Source: Vanessa cardui (lineage: Eukaryota > Arthropoda > Insecta > Lepidoptera > Nymphalidae). From it: 64,000 bases of DNA. Made by a program: the position numbers and the translations under genes. This document shows positions 49,801-62,242 of the stretch, in pieces. Positions within the stretch are counted from its first letter, which is position 1; the number at the start of each line of letters is the position of its first letter. The notes below the pieces were generated by a model, which worked only from the letters and a program-made list of their open reading frames with translations, had not been told where the DNA came from and made no database searches. The stretch covers positions 8,407,318 through 8,471,317 of the forward strand of contig NC_061131.1 in assembly GCF_905220365.1 (NCBI RefSeq), given 5' to 3'.

Positions 49801-52800
49801 AGAAAGTGATATATTTTTCTACATTGTAAATTTGCTCAGACGATTAAAATAAAATTAAAATTCACCCTAAATAGAATAGAAACGAAAGCTTTTAAAAGTG
49901 TATTGTGTTTTTGTTAACATTTAATGAGACTAAGCTATGAATTCCGTTCAATATCAGCGACGGAAGGCACCCGCGTGCATACAGGGGATTCTTGTGGCAA
50001 TGGAACTTTTAATCACATTAAAATTTCCATTTATTTATTTTTCTTTGTGTATGTTCATACCGTAAACTAAAATAAAGTCGTGTAACAAAAAAAGTGCAGT
50101 GCATCTCAAAGAATTTTGATAAATATTATTTATTATTATCAACATTTTTCCTCTAATATGAATAACCGTACGACCGTATTGCACACTGTAAGTAAATAAT
50201 ACCGATGGTATATCAAAGCAATTTCGAATATGCGAGACTCACGGTATTAAGAGGCACGTCAGTCTTGCCGCTGGCAGGTCAGGACTACGTATGAGTTCTC
50301 GATTCTTGCCAGGTGTGTAGGCGCGGAAATATCCAATACATACACCTATTTCGAGACACCACACCTCTATGATACAGTTCTTGTCTCTTTCGCGCTTATC
50401 TTTTATATAAATAAATACTTACCTTAATATAATTGGCATTTCTTTATTTCAGGATAGAACAAACTCATTGAAATATTACAGTTGATACACATAGGTAACT
50501 GTAAAGTATGTTGTATGTATGATCTTATTTTTTGCAATAGTCTACTTATAAATTTCTACATGATTCAGCTATATGTAATTTTGGATGGCTCGGAACCGTA
50601 AACCTTGATTCAAATTGGCGGCTTTGTTGTCCTTAGATTATTATGATACATGGTCATCATTCTTAATTATCTAGCCCATTGAACCTCCAAATGCACATAA
50701 ATTATATACAACATAGTTAATGCTGACACTATCAGTCATAACTATTAGGGTAAACTTCTCTCGAGTATCTTCTAAGGAGTATTTATGAGGATCGAGACAC
50801 TATTCTGTGACAGATGTTTTTTTTTAGTACCTACTTAGCTCATTGACTCATTGTCATTATATTTGGCATAAAAACAAATGACACGCGACGTTGAATCATC
50901 ATTCGACTGAAATAGTGATTGTTCACATATTGCACTTATTTAAATTGTAATTTACGTACCTATTGTGTATTAATTCTTTTCAAAAAAATAAATTGATTTT
51001 TGAAGCAAAAAATACCTAGATCTAAATTGAATGTTAACGAAATGTATATAGTATATTCCAAAATGTTTTCTGTAATATATTTTTTCAGTTTTATTTTGTC
51101 CTAATTATGACTGTATAGGTATAAAAGTAACTGTAATTACAAGGTTAATTGGCAACCACATCATGTCATGCAATATTTATAATAACATTAATTATGTCAG
51201 CGTAATTATTTGAGATTATAAAATTATTTTTAATCTATTTTGGGGTTGATATTTGGTTAGCTTTATTAGAGATTGTATATTTTACTTAATAATACATTTT
51301 AATATCCATAGATAAATTGACATTTAACGTAGAATTAGTCTTTAAAATCACTGGATTTGTTACCAACTGGAAGTCTTGAATCTCGATATATATTTACTGT
51401 GATTTCAATATCAACAGATAAAGAGGAAATCATTTTAAATATATATTAGATTTGTAAATGTATTAGCGGTGTAAGTGTTCACGTATTGAAGGCAACAGGT
51501 ATTCGCTTGCAACTTTTCAGTGCGTTTAATATTAGCCATTGATTCATAGAACGCTCGCAAAAGTTATCGCGAGGGTTATCAAAAATAGTTATGCGTTACG
51601 TCATAGGAAACTTATTATAGACAAGTGTAATTGATATAATTTAGAAAAAAATATTATCACATTTTATTTGTTATATTACATATCTTACCTTAGCGTAATA
51701 ACCAAATGGCCGTCTTATTAAGTTTAGTACTACAACACTACTAAAAAAAGTTTATATCATTTCTAAATCATAAATATTTTCGACTTATTTGACTTTCCAG
51801 AACGTTTATTACAGAAATATTATCATCATATCAATAATGTCATATACGAAATAATTAACTCAATTATCGTATATACCAATATTATCCACAATAAAATAAG
51901 ATCTTAAAAATATTTAATAGTTAAAATGATGTTTCAATAAGAATAAAATTAGTAAGGAATGTAAAGGGACAAAAATTTAAAACGGTATTAAAATTAAAAA
52001 AAAAAAACACTTTACCGATCACTACTGTGTCAAACATTTTCGTTGAGTTTCGTTCGCACTTAGATATCTACTAACAATAACAAAGTAACGCAGGAAGTCC
52101 ACGTACAAAATATTTTAAAATTCTTGCCAAGCCTTTCTTACGGCAATGATCAATTTTCACAACAAGTAGTCAAAAAATGACGTGTTATAATGACAGTAGC
52201 TTTTGAGTCAGTCGTATTTATTATTAGAATATTAGGGCATTAACTTTTAGGCTGAAATAGATTAAAAACAAACTGTTGTTATGTTCTATTATTTACATTG
52301 AAATTACAAGGTTCAAATTGTTTCAGTCTGCAGTGTCGTATTAAAACATCAAGGTTTATCTCGCGGATATCATGTTTATTTTTACATCTTATTGCACTTC
52401 GCAAGCAACATACTTGTGACTCAGAGACGTTAAATGTGTGCTAGACTACATGGACTCGATGTATCTATTCGAATTAAATTAAATACATTAATTTTTCATT
52501 TGTTACATGTGCTATGTGCGAGTGGTATATTAATTTGATTCTCCACCACCAAGGGTACCTTTAGAAGCCTTCATTAGCTCTGAATAAATATATGACGTAG
52601 AGTTGACTTGGCCGTTCCAACAACGGTCGGATTTCGTCTTTTTAGGCGGCCACACCTGGTCAAATCTTCGCTTGGTGAAAACGAGATTCTCCAATATCGC
52701 CTGGATTTGGGTGGGGTCTAATTCTGACAAAGCATTGATTTGAAAACGTTAGTAGGGACTTTGAACCTCAATGCCACTTAATAACCAAAACATACGTCTA

Positions 52801-55800
52801 AAGTATTAAATGTTTACTTTAGCCCTACATATTATTGAACCATTATATTGAGCATGGTATAATTGAACCATTTCATTTTTGTTTCGATTATAAAATGGCA
52901 TTGTATATAGAACAAGTTTATGTGCTGTATGATATTAGTGCACTTACTTGGTAAGCCTTTTCGGTTTCGTTCTTCTTCCTCTAGCATACGCAGAACGGCT
53001 GAGTTAGCGAGATTTGCCGGCTTGTCGGTTACAGGGTTGTTAAAGTCAATACTGCAAAAGAACAGCAGTTTTATTTTTTCTTTATTACTAGATATCATTA
53101 CAAATTATTGACAAGATCGTTCGATTTTTCGACCAAAAATTTATTTTTTTATCATTATTACTATTTCAAATAATTTAATAAATTGACGGATGGGCTAAGT
53201 TGATGCCACTAGCCTATATTAGAAAAACCACTACATCGTTAATTAACCACCAACCTAAGATGCTATCTCTTTAGTAACTGTAGTTACGCTGTTACTAAGG
53301 CAGATTTATTGAATGTATAAAAATGAAAACCTTGGATACAAAAGATGTAATAAAACGTGTAATAGAAATTTTCTCTGTATCCAATGAATAAATTTCCAAT
53401 GGTATTCAGAAAGTCGATTACAAAAAGGTAACTTTATAGAGCGATACAGGAAACTTGTCGTGGGAAATCGGCGCAAGAACTTGTAACAAAGTGTTGATTG
53501 TATTTCGCAGTTTCGAATTCTATCAATCTATACGAATGGACGATTAAAACAAATTCTAATCAGAGCCTTTAATTAATTCCATTGTCCTTAATTACGTTTT
53601 CAGGTTGGAAATTTAACATTCTTAAACTAATTTATTAACAAGAAAAACAAAATAGGTGTCATAACATTAAAAAGATATTCCTCTATATTATAAATATTTG
53701 TGTAAAAAGTTGACGTTTAAGTTTGACTAGAGAATTATTTTTTGGTAATTGAAGTTAAAAAAACATTTAATATAAGATACATCAGTAACAAGAGAAAACT
53801 GTTTCGTCTCGGTTCCACATATCTGCAGTACGGTAATAGCATATCCAAAAATACGGGTATAATTATTTACTAAAGCTTCCATAAATCATTGCAAAAAGAA
53901 TATACCGAACACAGACATGTTCGTTTGTTTCAGAGAACATTAGCTGTCGCCTGGATACTTTGATTAATTTATTATATTACTGAGACCAAAATTATATGAA
54001 TTCACTATATTTGTTCTCGTACTCTACAAAAAATGTAATTTAACTTCTCAGTAACTTTATGCGTATTGCAAAATATGATTATGACATTAATTGAGTTTTA
54101 TATATATTTTATTATTTATATATTTTCCAGTGGTCTTGTTCTCACAATATTTACAATTGAGGTCATATATGGAATCAGGTTTGCGTTCACCTCTCAGTAC
54201 CTTTATTGGTAACGAGATCGTGTGTCAGTGTCATATAAATCATTTGCGATGACACAATATAAACAAATACACTATTATTATAAATAAATATTAAAACAAT
54301 AAATAATCGCATGGTAGGGTGTTATATTTAAAAATGTTTAAAATGTATTTTTTTTATTTTTATTTATCATTTATAAAATAATCAACGTATTACATAATTG
54401 GCAAATATGAATACTAATTTTATTAAGAAGCCACCTTATATCTCTTGGGTAACATATCCTTGCATTTAATTTGGAAAAGATTTATTGCACCATAAAAAAA
54501 AATTGTTTGTCTATAGACCTACAAATTTTAGTACATTTTTTTGATGTATACATAAAGTTTTGACAGCGTTGGCCGGGTAAGTTTTCAGCCATTTTCCAAA
54601 ACATTACATAAATGTACAATGTACGGAGATAAAAACAGAAAGCATCTTTTAATACCATTTATAGATATTTAAGAAAAAAACACTTTAATGTCGGGAGTTT
54701 ACCCATCACCGAGTTTTCACCCCATTCTTTCTCTAGAGCAAATATCATAAACTTTCAATAGTGCATAATATTATTTCTAAAATATCATGCTACGATTAAT
54801 TATATTGATCTTATATATATTATGTTATAAAATACTTACGTATTCCTTTCAATAACCACGGCCATATTGCGTTACCAAATAATTTTATTAAATAATTCTT
54901 TAATAATTAATAATTTATATATTATTGCCGTAAAAGCACCCGCAAGGATTTTTCTTAACTAGGTCTTATTATAAAATTTAATGTATTAAAATAACTGTAA
55001 TAATATTTTTTTTATTGGTTTTGTTGCATACTAGAAAACAATTTAATATTTATAAATTGGAAATACATTTCTAGCGCAATAATTTATGACACATACTTTA
55101 AAACCACAATATAATTACGATTTAAATTATTAGATTTTTATTTAAAAGTTAGTTTATAATTTTTCGCGTAAACGCATTACTATGCGTCGACAGGCCGTAC
55201 CGTACTGCGCAGGCGCACACGCCGCCGGCCGCTTCGATGTCTAGTGTTTACTATATGACTGATGTCTACACACAAATCTTTTGTAATACCCCGGTGAAAA
55301 TTGTATCAACGGTTATAATAAACTATAATGACAAATTCTGCATACATATTATAATGTTATATAAACAATTGCAACCATTTAATTATATTATTATTCCTGA
55401 TTACAATTCAATATCACCAGGCGGCTCGCTGGTGTGAAGTTAAAAACAAAAAGTAATCAGACTTTAATGTTATATATATAGAAACTTTTTATTACTAATT
55501 AAATAGATTCAATGTATTTACTTCATAATAATTCATTTTCAACTAAGGATTTCGTTAAAATTACTTTAGTTAGCTCTATAAAGATTAGTAAGGCCAGATT
55601 TACATAAAATATTCGCAATATTAGCATAGATTTAGATAAATTAATTTATCGTCTCATAAAGCAATATGGGAATGTATGTAATGCAAACGGGAAGTTAAAT
55701 TTCGTCGACACAAATGTCAGTGACCTGACACTGTCGAGTGAAAACGCGCGTGACGCCAAAATGCCTATTGAAGCATCTATATAATTCTAACTATGCATCC

Positions 55801-57976
55801 GTGAAATAGTTATGTATATGTACATATATATTAAGTACATTTATAGTATGATAAGCTGTACTTCAACTTTCATGAAGACCTGTCAAATCGTTTTTGCATA
55901 ATTGGGTAATAAATATCCAAACAATAACAAACTTTCACATTTATAATATTTGTATGGTTTTATATAACTTTACATGTATCTAAATGTCAGCTTGTTACTT
56001 AATTTTTAGCCAATTGCTTGAGATTTTACGAAATGTATTGTTGCCAGCGAAAATAAAAACTAGCTTATGAAATATTTTATTCGATTATTTTAAAGTAAAA
56101 AGTAGTCTGCAGCTTATATTACCTCGCCTGTATATTGAGCAATGCAATGTTCGTCACATTTTATGTTGATTACTATTTAAAGTATATTGTCTTGATCGCA
56201 ATACATTAAATGTGCCAAATAAAATTCCAATGCGTCATTATGATCAAAGACTGCGTCATTATGCATTTTATATTTATATCACCTTTATATTTTCTTCAAG
56301 AGAATCATTATTTGTGAAGTATTTTTTATTAACTTTTTTACTTTTCTTCGTCTGCAGAGCAACGTTACTTTGTTATGCAAAAATGGGGCCAGTGAATAGT
56401 TACAGTGAGAGTCAAAAAGCTTAAATAACATTGGCAGCGCTTCAGAATTATTAGAACTTCGTATAATATAAGCACTGTCTATGGGGAAAGGCGCTCGGTT
56501 TCTTTAAGACCCATTCGTCTGCTTTTGAACCGCTTAAAGAAAAATACTTTTTTTAAACGGAATTTTAACAAATGATATCTTTTAAAGTATATATATGTTG
56601 AAATAACAGATATGGCAGTATATGAATTAATTGCATGAAATTAATAAATAGTGATTTAATTATTAAACTAGTAATAAAATATTTAAATTATATGCATTTC
56701 TAACTAATAGTTAATTGAAAATAACGTTTGCAAGACAAGGACACAATGTCCTTGACTGTTAAAACAGAAACCGTTGAACACGTGTTTTTGTCTCAAAAAT
56801 AGCTTCCTAATTGTATCGCTTTATTGAATGAAATCAGATATGCAGTCTTAACTATTGAAACGCAAATAAAAAATGGTCTTAAGCAAATGAGTACACTTAT
56901 GATAACTGATCTTTTTTCTTGCTTTTAAAAAGTGATATGTTTAAATTGGCGTTATTCTATGTACAATACTGCTAATAAACAACTAAGCGTACAATTAACT
57001 TAAACACATACTTTGATATATTGTAAGATTTACTTATTCCAATTTGAATATGCGAAACTATATAGATTAATTAGACACTGTTGATAAATTTTATATACGC
57101 TGATAATTTATTTATTTGCATGATTTAATCATATATAGGCAAATACATGTTGAAATTTTATTGTGAGTAACGAACCAATATGTTGTTTGTAAAACATAAC
57201 AAGTACCCTACTTTTCTTCTCATAAAGAATTGAGAATTGTCGCCTGTTGCATTCATGTAACTGTTGTAAATGTTAATCCTTAGGTACAACGTAGATTGTA
57301 AGAGTAGTAATTAATAAGAGTTTATATAGCTTATAACAGTTTAGAGAGTTAACAGAGTTAGTTTTATTTATTTATTAGAAGTAAGCTTTCCTTCTACTTA
57401 ATAACATTTTAAAATAAAAAAAATGTATTGATTTTGACAATTCATTGTTTAGACGAAAAAGGATTGAAACTAAAAAAAAAATGAAATTTATGAAATTCCA
57501 AATACGAAAAACGAATGTAAAGGCATGACAACGAACAATATCTATTAATTAATTAAGAAAAACGGTGGGTTTTTGTGTAACGTTACCGATCATATTTGAC
57601 ATCGGGTACACGGTTAGTTTTGAAATAAAGTTTCAAAACAGAAATGAATATGTAACGCAGGCTGGCAATGCTCTAGTATTTAACTACACTATATTTTATC
57701 TTGTGTGGACTTTGCAATGTTCGTAATATTTAAAGTTTTGCATTTGTGTTCGCCCTTCAAAGGCTATTTGTTTAGGCTTAGTCGGACGCTAACTCTCCTT
57801 TAGGTGAGAGACCAGGTATTGTTTGTATTACAAACCCAACAGTGCCGTTGTCGAGGTTCTGTAGGTGCTTGTTAAGTGTCTCCTTGATATTTTGTTGGGA
57901 GTACAAGCCGATGGGCGAGTTGAATTGCTTGTGCACTATCTTCGGACCTGTGGCCATTTTGAAGTCGTTCGTTGCG
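43800..57976 (-). CDS. Zasp/PDLIM-family Z-disc protein (3' part; PDZ exons not in window)
   Basis: A muscle scaffold of the Zasp (ALP/Enigma) family, which binds alpha-actinin at Z-discs and integrin sites. Exons 5' to 3': 57976-57836, 53051-52948, 52723-52559 (cassette) or 52723-52530 (own stop), 49260-49202, 48381-48019, 46362-46167, 45141-45023, 43919-43800. The first carries the ZM motif (IVHKQFNSPIGLYSQQNI). The next has NLANSAVLRMLEEEERN, usual in this family. Four exons share a WPP motif (DQVWPP, VVWPP, QKWPP, with RWAP as a variant). Exons 48381-48019 and 46362-46167 are Pro/Gln/Tyr-rich with YSPQ repeats, probably disordered. The end reads RRQLAKGPACRPRK, then KKDYTSFFSQHALNHSYTSY, stop at 43800. 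All junctions are phase-compatible. No LIM domain is present, which recalls Drosophila Zasp66 more than Zasp52, but I cannot decide. A phase-2 upstream exon is needed at 57976. GATGGCC at 57957 gives an internal Met. Confidence 0.82.
46363..48018. other. Zasp-like intron with long TA microsatellite
   Basis: The intron between the two Pro/Gln-rich exons. It contains an uninterrupted (TA)n run at about 46822-46861. No other element or gene is recognised. Confidence 0.7.
48670..48935 (+). mobile_element. Degenerate SINE family A copy, opposite orientation
   Basis: GGGCTTTGGGATCC, ATATTCTACCGCCAAACTGC, CCAATGTCTATGGGTGGTGG and ACCTACCATCAGGGGGCCCA match the reverse complement of the full-length SINE A copies. 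The oligo-A tail is at the high end. It is older and more diverged than the others. It lies in a Zasp-like intron. Confidence 0.7.
49261..52529. other. Zasp-like intron region with one alternative ATG exon
   Basis: AT-rich. It contains the MFDTVVI exon at 52037-52016. A second candidate at 50439-50423 (MPIIL followed by GTAAGT) ends in phase 2 and fits no downstream exon. No transposon of the window's families is seen. Confidence 0.6.
52016..52037 (-). CDS. Alternative first coding exon (MFDTVVI) of the Zasp-like gene
   Basis: ATG at 52037 opens MFDTVVI plus one base before a GTAAAG donor. The phase-1 end fits exon 49260-49202 (G plus GC) to give MFDTVVIGQKKVVWPP. This isoform would be about 292 residues: the Pro/Gln-rich region and the C terminus only. 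Support is splice phase and a good donor; no transcript is at hand. Confidence 0.6.
52530..52723 (-). CDS. Zasp-like cassette exon or alternative terminal exon
   Basis: Acceptor TTGTCAG leads in phase 1 into LDPTQIQAILENLVFTKRRF, then DQVWPPKKTKSDRCWNG and SELMKASKG. At 52559 a GTACCC donor would leave phase 1 and make a 165-nt symmetric cassette. If it is ignored, the frame runs TLGGGESN to a TAA at 52530-52532. The exon is lysine-rich and carries the shared WPP motif. Confidence 0.7.
54840..54865 (-). CDS. Alternative first coding exon (MAVVIERN) of the Zasp-like gene
   Basis: ATG at 54865 opens MAVVIERN plus two bases, then a GTAAGT donor. The phase-2 end joins exon 53051-52948 (AC plus T) to give MAVVIERNTIDFNNP. 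The resulting protein, without the 165-nt cassette, would be 328 residues and would lack both PDZ and ZM. A GC-rich block 320-380 bp upstream (55183-55237) may be its promoter. Confidence 0.65.
55183..55237. promoter_or_regulatory. Isolated GC-rich block with NRF1-like site
   Basis: In an AT-rich intron, 55183-55237 is dense in CpG. It includes TGCGCAGGCGCA (55206-55217), one change from the NRF1 palindrome consensus. It lies upstream of the alternative ATG exon at 54865, so it may mark an internal promoter for the minus strand. Confidence 0.4.
57778..57835 (-). CDS. Possible alternative C terminus of the Zasp-like ZM exon
   Basis: If the GTTTGT donor after 57836 is not used, the ZM exon reads on through FVIQTIPGLSPKGELASD to a TAA at 57778-57780. 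Both choices are in frame. The splice gives NGTVG-IDFNNP, which fits the family better; the read-through would make a short isoform ending soon after the ZM motif. The donor is weak by consensus, so both forms may exist. Confidence 0.4.
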
Positions 57977-60244
57977 CTGAAAAATAAACGTGTCATAAAT
58001 ATGTGTTTCTTTCAAGTTTCTAAATAAATATTTTTTAAGATAAACTGTAAAATCATCTTTGAAAAATAAAGAAAAGTCGGAGTAACGTAACATTAGATGA
58101 AATGTACTCATAATAAAAGAATAAAAACACAAACGAAAATTATGATATGGTGTTTTTATCATATTATTTAGAAATAATCTGATATATATAAGAACAAAAT
58201 TCTGTCAATATTATCCTCATTAATTGGAAAGATGTTTTTACGTGTTAGACATAAGAAAAATTGGATTGTCAATTTTTATCCTCCTCATGAGGTAATTTTA
58301 TTACGCTCTCGTAAGATTCATGCCTCGGGTTAGAGACGAAGCTCGCCGTCTTATTACGATTTTATTAGCCCTGGCACCAACGACGATGGCTATAATATTT
58401 TTTCCGAAACACGTGCGAGACAGGTAGCTTTGAGAAAATAACTTACCGATACAAGCATATTTTTACGTAGGAGTGGAATATTATTTGCTTATTACAAATC
58501 GATTAATTTGATAAATAGAAAACACAGTTTAAATAAGAATCAATGTGTAATTGTAGGAATTTTTGGTAGGATTAGGTTTTAAAAATTTTCGAGTAAAAGT
58601 TAAATATTCGAAATGACGTTTTGGATTAGTTGCCTTGATGTTTGATGATGATGGGTTTTTTTTTCATTTAGTGAAGATTATGTCTTAAAATATAATCTAA
58701 TTATCAATACAGACATTGACGAAAATTAATTTTGGAATATAACGATATTTAGATCTAAATGATTTGAAATCCGTCCAATTTATTATATTGCTGATAACGA
58801 TTTCATGGAACTAACGCCGCTGTTATCTATCTTAAATTTTTACTTGTTTGGGATTCCTTGGCTTGATATTTATATAATTAATTTTTATAATTAGGATAAT
58901 TCTAATAAGATCTTCGGTTTTTATTGCAATACAATTTATACTCCATTATACACATAGATACTCAAACTAATGTAAAGAAATTTTGTTATCATAAATGTTT
59001 CGTACTTGCACGTCTATTCAGATAATAATTCAACGAGTGTTGCGGAAAATGTGTGGGCGCGACTAAAAAAGTTCGCGTTTACTGCTGAAAGATACGTTAT
59101 TTAAAGAATACGCCAACAGACGATTCGATTTTTAAATATAATACACCAACATGTTTTCGCTACACAATTAAGATTATCAAGCTATGTCTCTATCTTTTCT
59201 ATCTCCATTGCTTTTAACGCATTTCATTTCGCGATTTTTTTTCACCATCTGTTCATATTCCTAAAAATGTTGTTTTCATAATGACAGCTAAGTTCCTTAT
59301 TTAAATTTTTACTTTGTTTAGCGTATCCATTTTTTTTTCTATTTTTGGTAAACAATCAAACGCATCGAAATTGTCATGATCTCATTAAACTTCATCAATT
59401 TGTAATTTATTTGAAAGCAGTTCTTGGATTGCATTACTTACATGTATAATTAATTTGGCATGTCCTATTGCATTCTTAAAACTATGAGCTATCATGATGT
59501 GAAAGCTAAATATATCTTTTTAATCAACACATTTTTATTCTTCGTTGTATTTGTGAGAATGATTAAGAAAAGATAACGAAATATTTAAGACAAACCCTTT
59601 TCAATTTTATCAATATAGTGATTTGTTGAACACATGTACCCAAACAAATTTAAATGCCATTATTAAGATGTATGTTACATATATCGGAAATATATATGCA
59701 TCATTTCTGCGTAATATAAGAAGGCTACGAAAAGTAAACAAAGTCAAGGATCTTTCAAATATTATATAAAGTTTGAAAAATGTATGACTGGAATAGCTTA
59801 AATGCCAATACAGCTGTTGGTTGAGACAAGGTTAACAATACCGTCATCAAGGTTGAAAATATTTCTGTCGTATCATCCGGACAATCACATGTACAAGAAT
59901 AGTTTTATAATATTTTAAAATACATCTTATTTTTTAATGTACTACATGCTACAATGTAGTAATAATTAATGTGTTCCTCTAATACGTCTATCGTTAAAGT
60001 TATTAAAGGAAATTACAACATGCACGCTAAAGTTTTCTCCACGCTGACGGAGCGCATTCTACCTATTCGTGAAAATGAGACGCGCTATTTTCAGTATCAT
60101 GAAGTAATGTTGATTATTTTTGTAACAGAATATTCGAGCGCAGAGTTAGTCATGGATTCGGACGTCGTCAGGTGACAAACGAATGAAAAAATCACATACG
60201 TCTAAAGCATTTATTAGTGCAAATGTTACATGAAGCGTTGAGCT
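57977..60244. other. AT-rich interval between the ZM exon and the unrecognised exons
   Basis: No gene, transposon family or structured RNA is recognised. The plus-strand frame at 59969-60175 shows no domain. Confidence 0.6.
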
Positions 60245-60795
60245 TTATGAGTCAATAATACCTTGTGCGGCGGAGAGGTTCGTGCGAGCGACGGCGGGGC
60301 CGGACTCTAACTGAGCTCGGGTGAGCGGCGCGCCCACACTGCGGCGCGAGAGCTTGCGTCCTCACCTGTAATGTTTCATGAAATTCATAACACGTACGAC
60401 TACAATCTACATTGTTTCATTTAAATATCGTATAAAATATACCTAATTAAATTTTGTAAAAGTATTATTTTAAAATAATCTAGTGAAATATTTCAATTTA
60501 TACCGTATAAAAACAACTTTAAATAACTGGGATCTCATAATTTTATAATTTTAAAACAATGAAATAGTTTAATTATTATATATATAATTCGTTTAAAGTA
60601 TATTATTTTGTATTTAAATATAATCTACAGTCGTTAAATTTTCACAAAGTTTCGGTTGAAGTGGAAGAATTTCTCTTACCTGCGAAAAACAAAGCGTCGT
60701 GTTTCACAATGCTTTCCTTGAACTTCAACTGTCGTGCACTAATGACTGTAATGAGCTGTGACAGACAAGCGTCTCTGGTAAGGACGGCTTCTGGC
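60245..60795 (-). CDS. Two unrecognised exons encoding a C-terminal peptide
   Basis: Exon 60795-60680 (after TTCGCAG, phase 2 in) reads PEAVLTRDACLSQL, ITVISARQLKFKESIVKHD, ALFFA, and ends at a GTAAGAG donor in phase 1. The next exon begins at 60365 (TTACAG) or, five bases on, at 60360 (GTGAG). The 60360 choice gives GRKLSRRSVGAPLTRAQLES, GPAVARTNLSAAQGIIDS and a TAA at 60245-60247. The 60365 choice gives GEDASSRAAVWARRSPELS and a TAG at 60307-60309. I do not recognise the protein. These may be the last exons of a separate minus-strand gene, or an alternative ending of the Zasp-like gene, since both need a phase-2 exon upstream. That upstream exon is beyond the window or unseen. Confidence 0.6.
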
Positions 60796-62242
60796 CTGCG
60801 AATGAACTAGCACCTTCTATCACAAAATATGCGACAATTTTATTTGCTATTTTTAACCAAGCCAAGTATATGAAAACGAAACGTAGTTTTAAACTATTTC
60901 AATAACATTCTAATAAACAAGAGGGTTATTGCTCTCTTTTTGTTTCCGGTTCAACACAAAGAAATAATTAGCTTGGATACTAAACAACGTGTATATATAT
61001 TCATAACTTTTTATTCTAAAGACGTTTCATTAAATTGCGAGTAGTTATTGCCTACAAATGTATAAAATAGTTCCAATAAGTAAATCAAGTTTTGAAATAA
61101 TAATGAATAAATCTTAATAATAATATGACTTTTGATAAGAATTTAATATACAGATAAAAGTATATATTAGTTATAATATACAGATATAAGTATAAACATA
61201 TAGATAAAAGTTAATGTGTTGAAAAATAAAGGAACATGTGAAAAGCTTGATATTTTTCAAAATCAATCAATCGAGAAGTGTACCAAAAAAAAAAGGAAGG
61301 AAAAGTAAATAGAATCCCATAGCAATATTTTTCGTAGTGAAGAAGAGAAAATTATTTTGTTATCGACCAAATGATTTTAACACTAACTAAGTTAATTTAA
61401 TTTAAACTCTAACACTACAGACTAAACTTTTCTATATTATAATTAATTATTAAAAAAAACTAATTTTAGTTTTTTTAATAGGAATGTTTGTAGAAATATT
61501 TTCTACATTGTGAATGGAAAACATTGGAATTTTAATAGAATATTACAAATATTTGCTCATAGTAATAATTTATTACATAAACAGAATTTGAAAACAGTAA
61601 TTGGGTTCTTCTATTAATTATTAGCGGCAGTTTGGCTCCCAAGTCTATACTTGATATGATGAGATATTGCTTTAGTTTTTCAACTCATCTGATACTGATA
61701 AAACGTTAACTATTTGAATGAAGAAAGAAATTGTGCGAATACAGACGACACTAAGGATTTTCACGTAAAGCTTTTGTTTTTATTGAAATGATATCGCATA
61801 AAAACATGTTCAATACAAACACAAGCTTTGTTCAGTGACTAAGTCAAAGTATGAAATATTGTTTTTTATTTATAGTAAGATAAAAATAGACAAACAGGTG
61901 TGATGTGAAGGTAACGCGATTCAAATAGGTACTGATCGTATGCAAAGTCGCTGGCAATGTTGCATGAAATGTTGGTAACGAGAATCCATGGTCAAGACCG
62001 CTATAATCCATTATATTCCAACTTATAGAGTATACATATAACATGTACAGATATAGTGTTTTAAAGTTTGTAAACACATACGTATTACAAATCGATGCTT
62101 TGGACTCGTATACTTTAAACATTATCGATACTAGTTTATGATAACATTATAAATGTGAACGTAAACGACCAAACCGCTGAACCGAATTTCATGAAATTTT
62201 GTATGAAGCAAACATGAACGCCGAGAAAGGAAAAGGGCTTTT

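Larger units (their letters stand above)
53052..57777. other. Long Zasp-like intron, mostly featureless
   Basis: It holds the MAVVIERN exon (54865-54840) and the GC-rich block at 55183-55237. A weak SINE A-like remnant may lie at about 53205-53300 (AACCACCAACCTAAGATGCT, then AGTAACTGTAGTTACGCTG). The rest is AT-rich without a recognisable gene. Confidence 0.6.

Noticed and set aside
50423..50439. Another alternative first exon (MPIIL) of the Zasp-like gene
   Set aside because: It has an ATG and a GTAAGT donor but ends in phase 2, and no downstream acceptor in the gene takes phase 2; could at most be untranslated.
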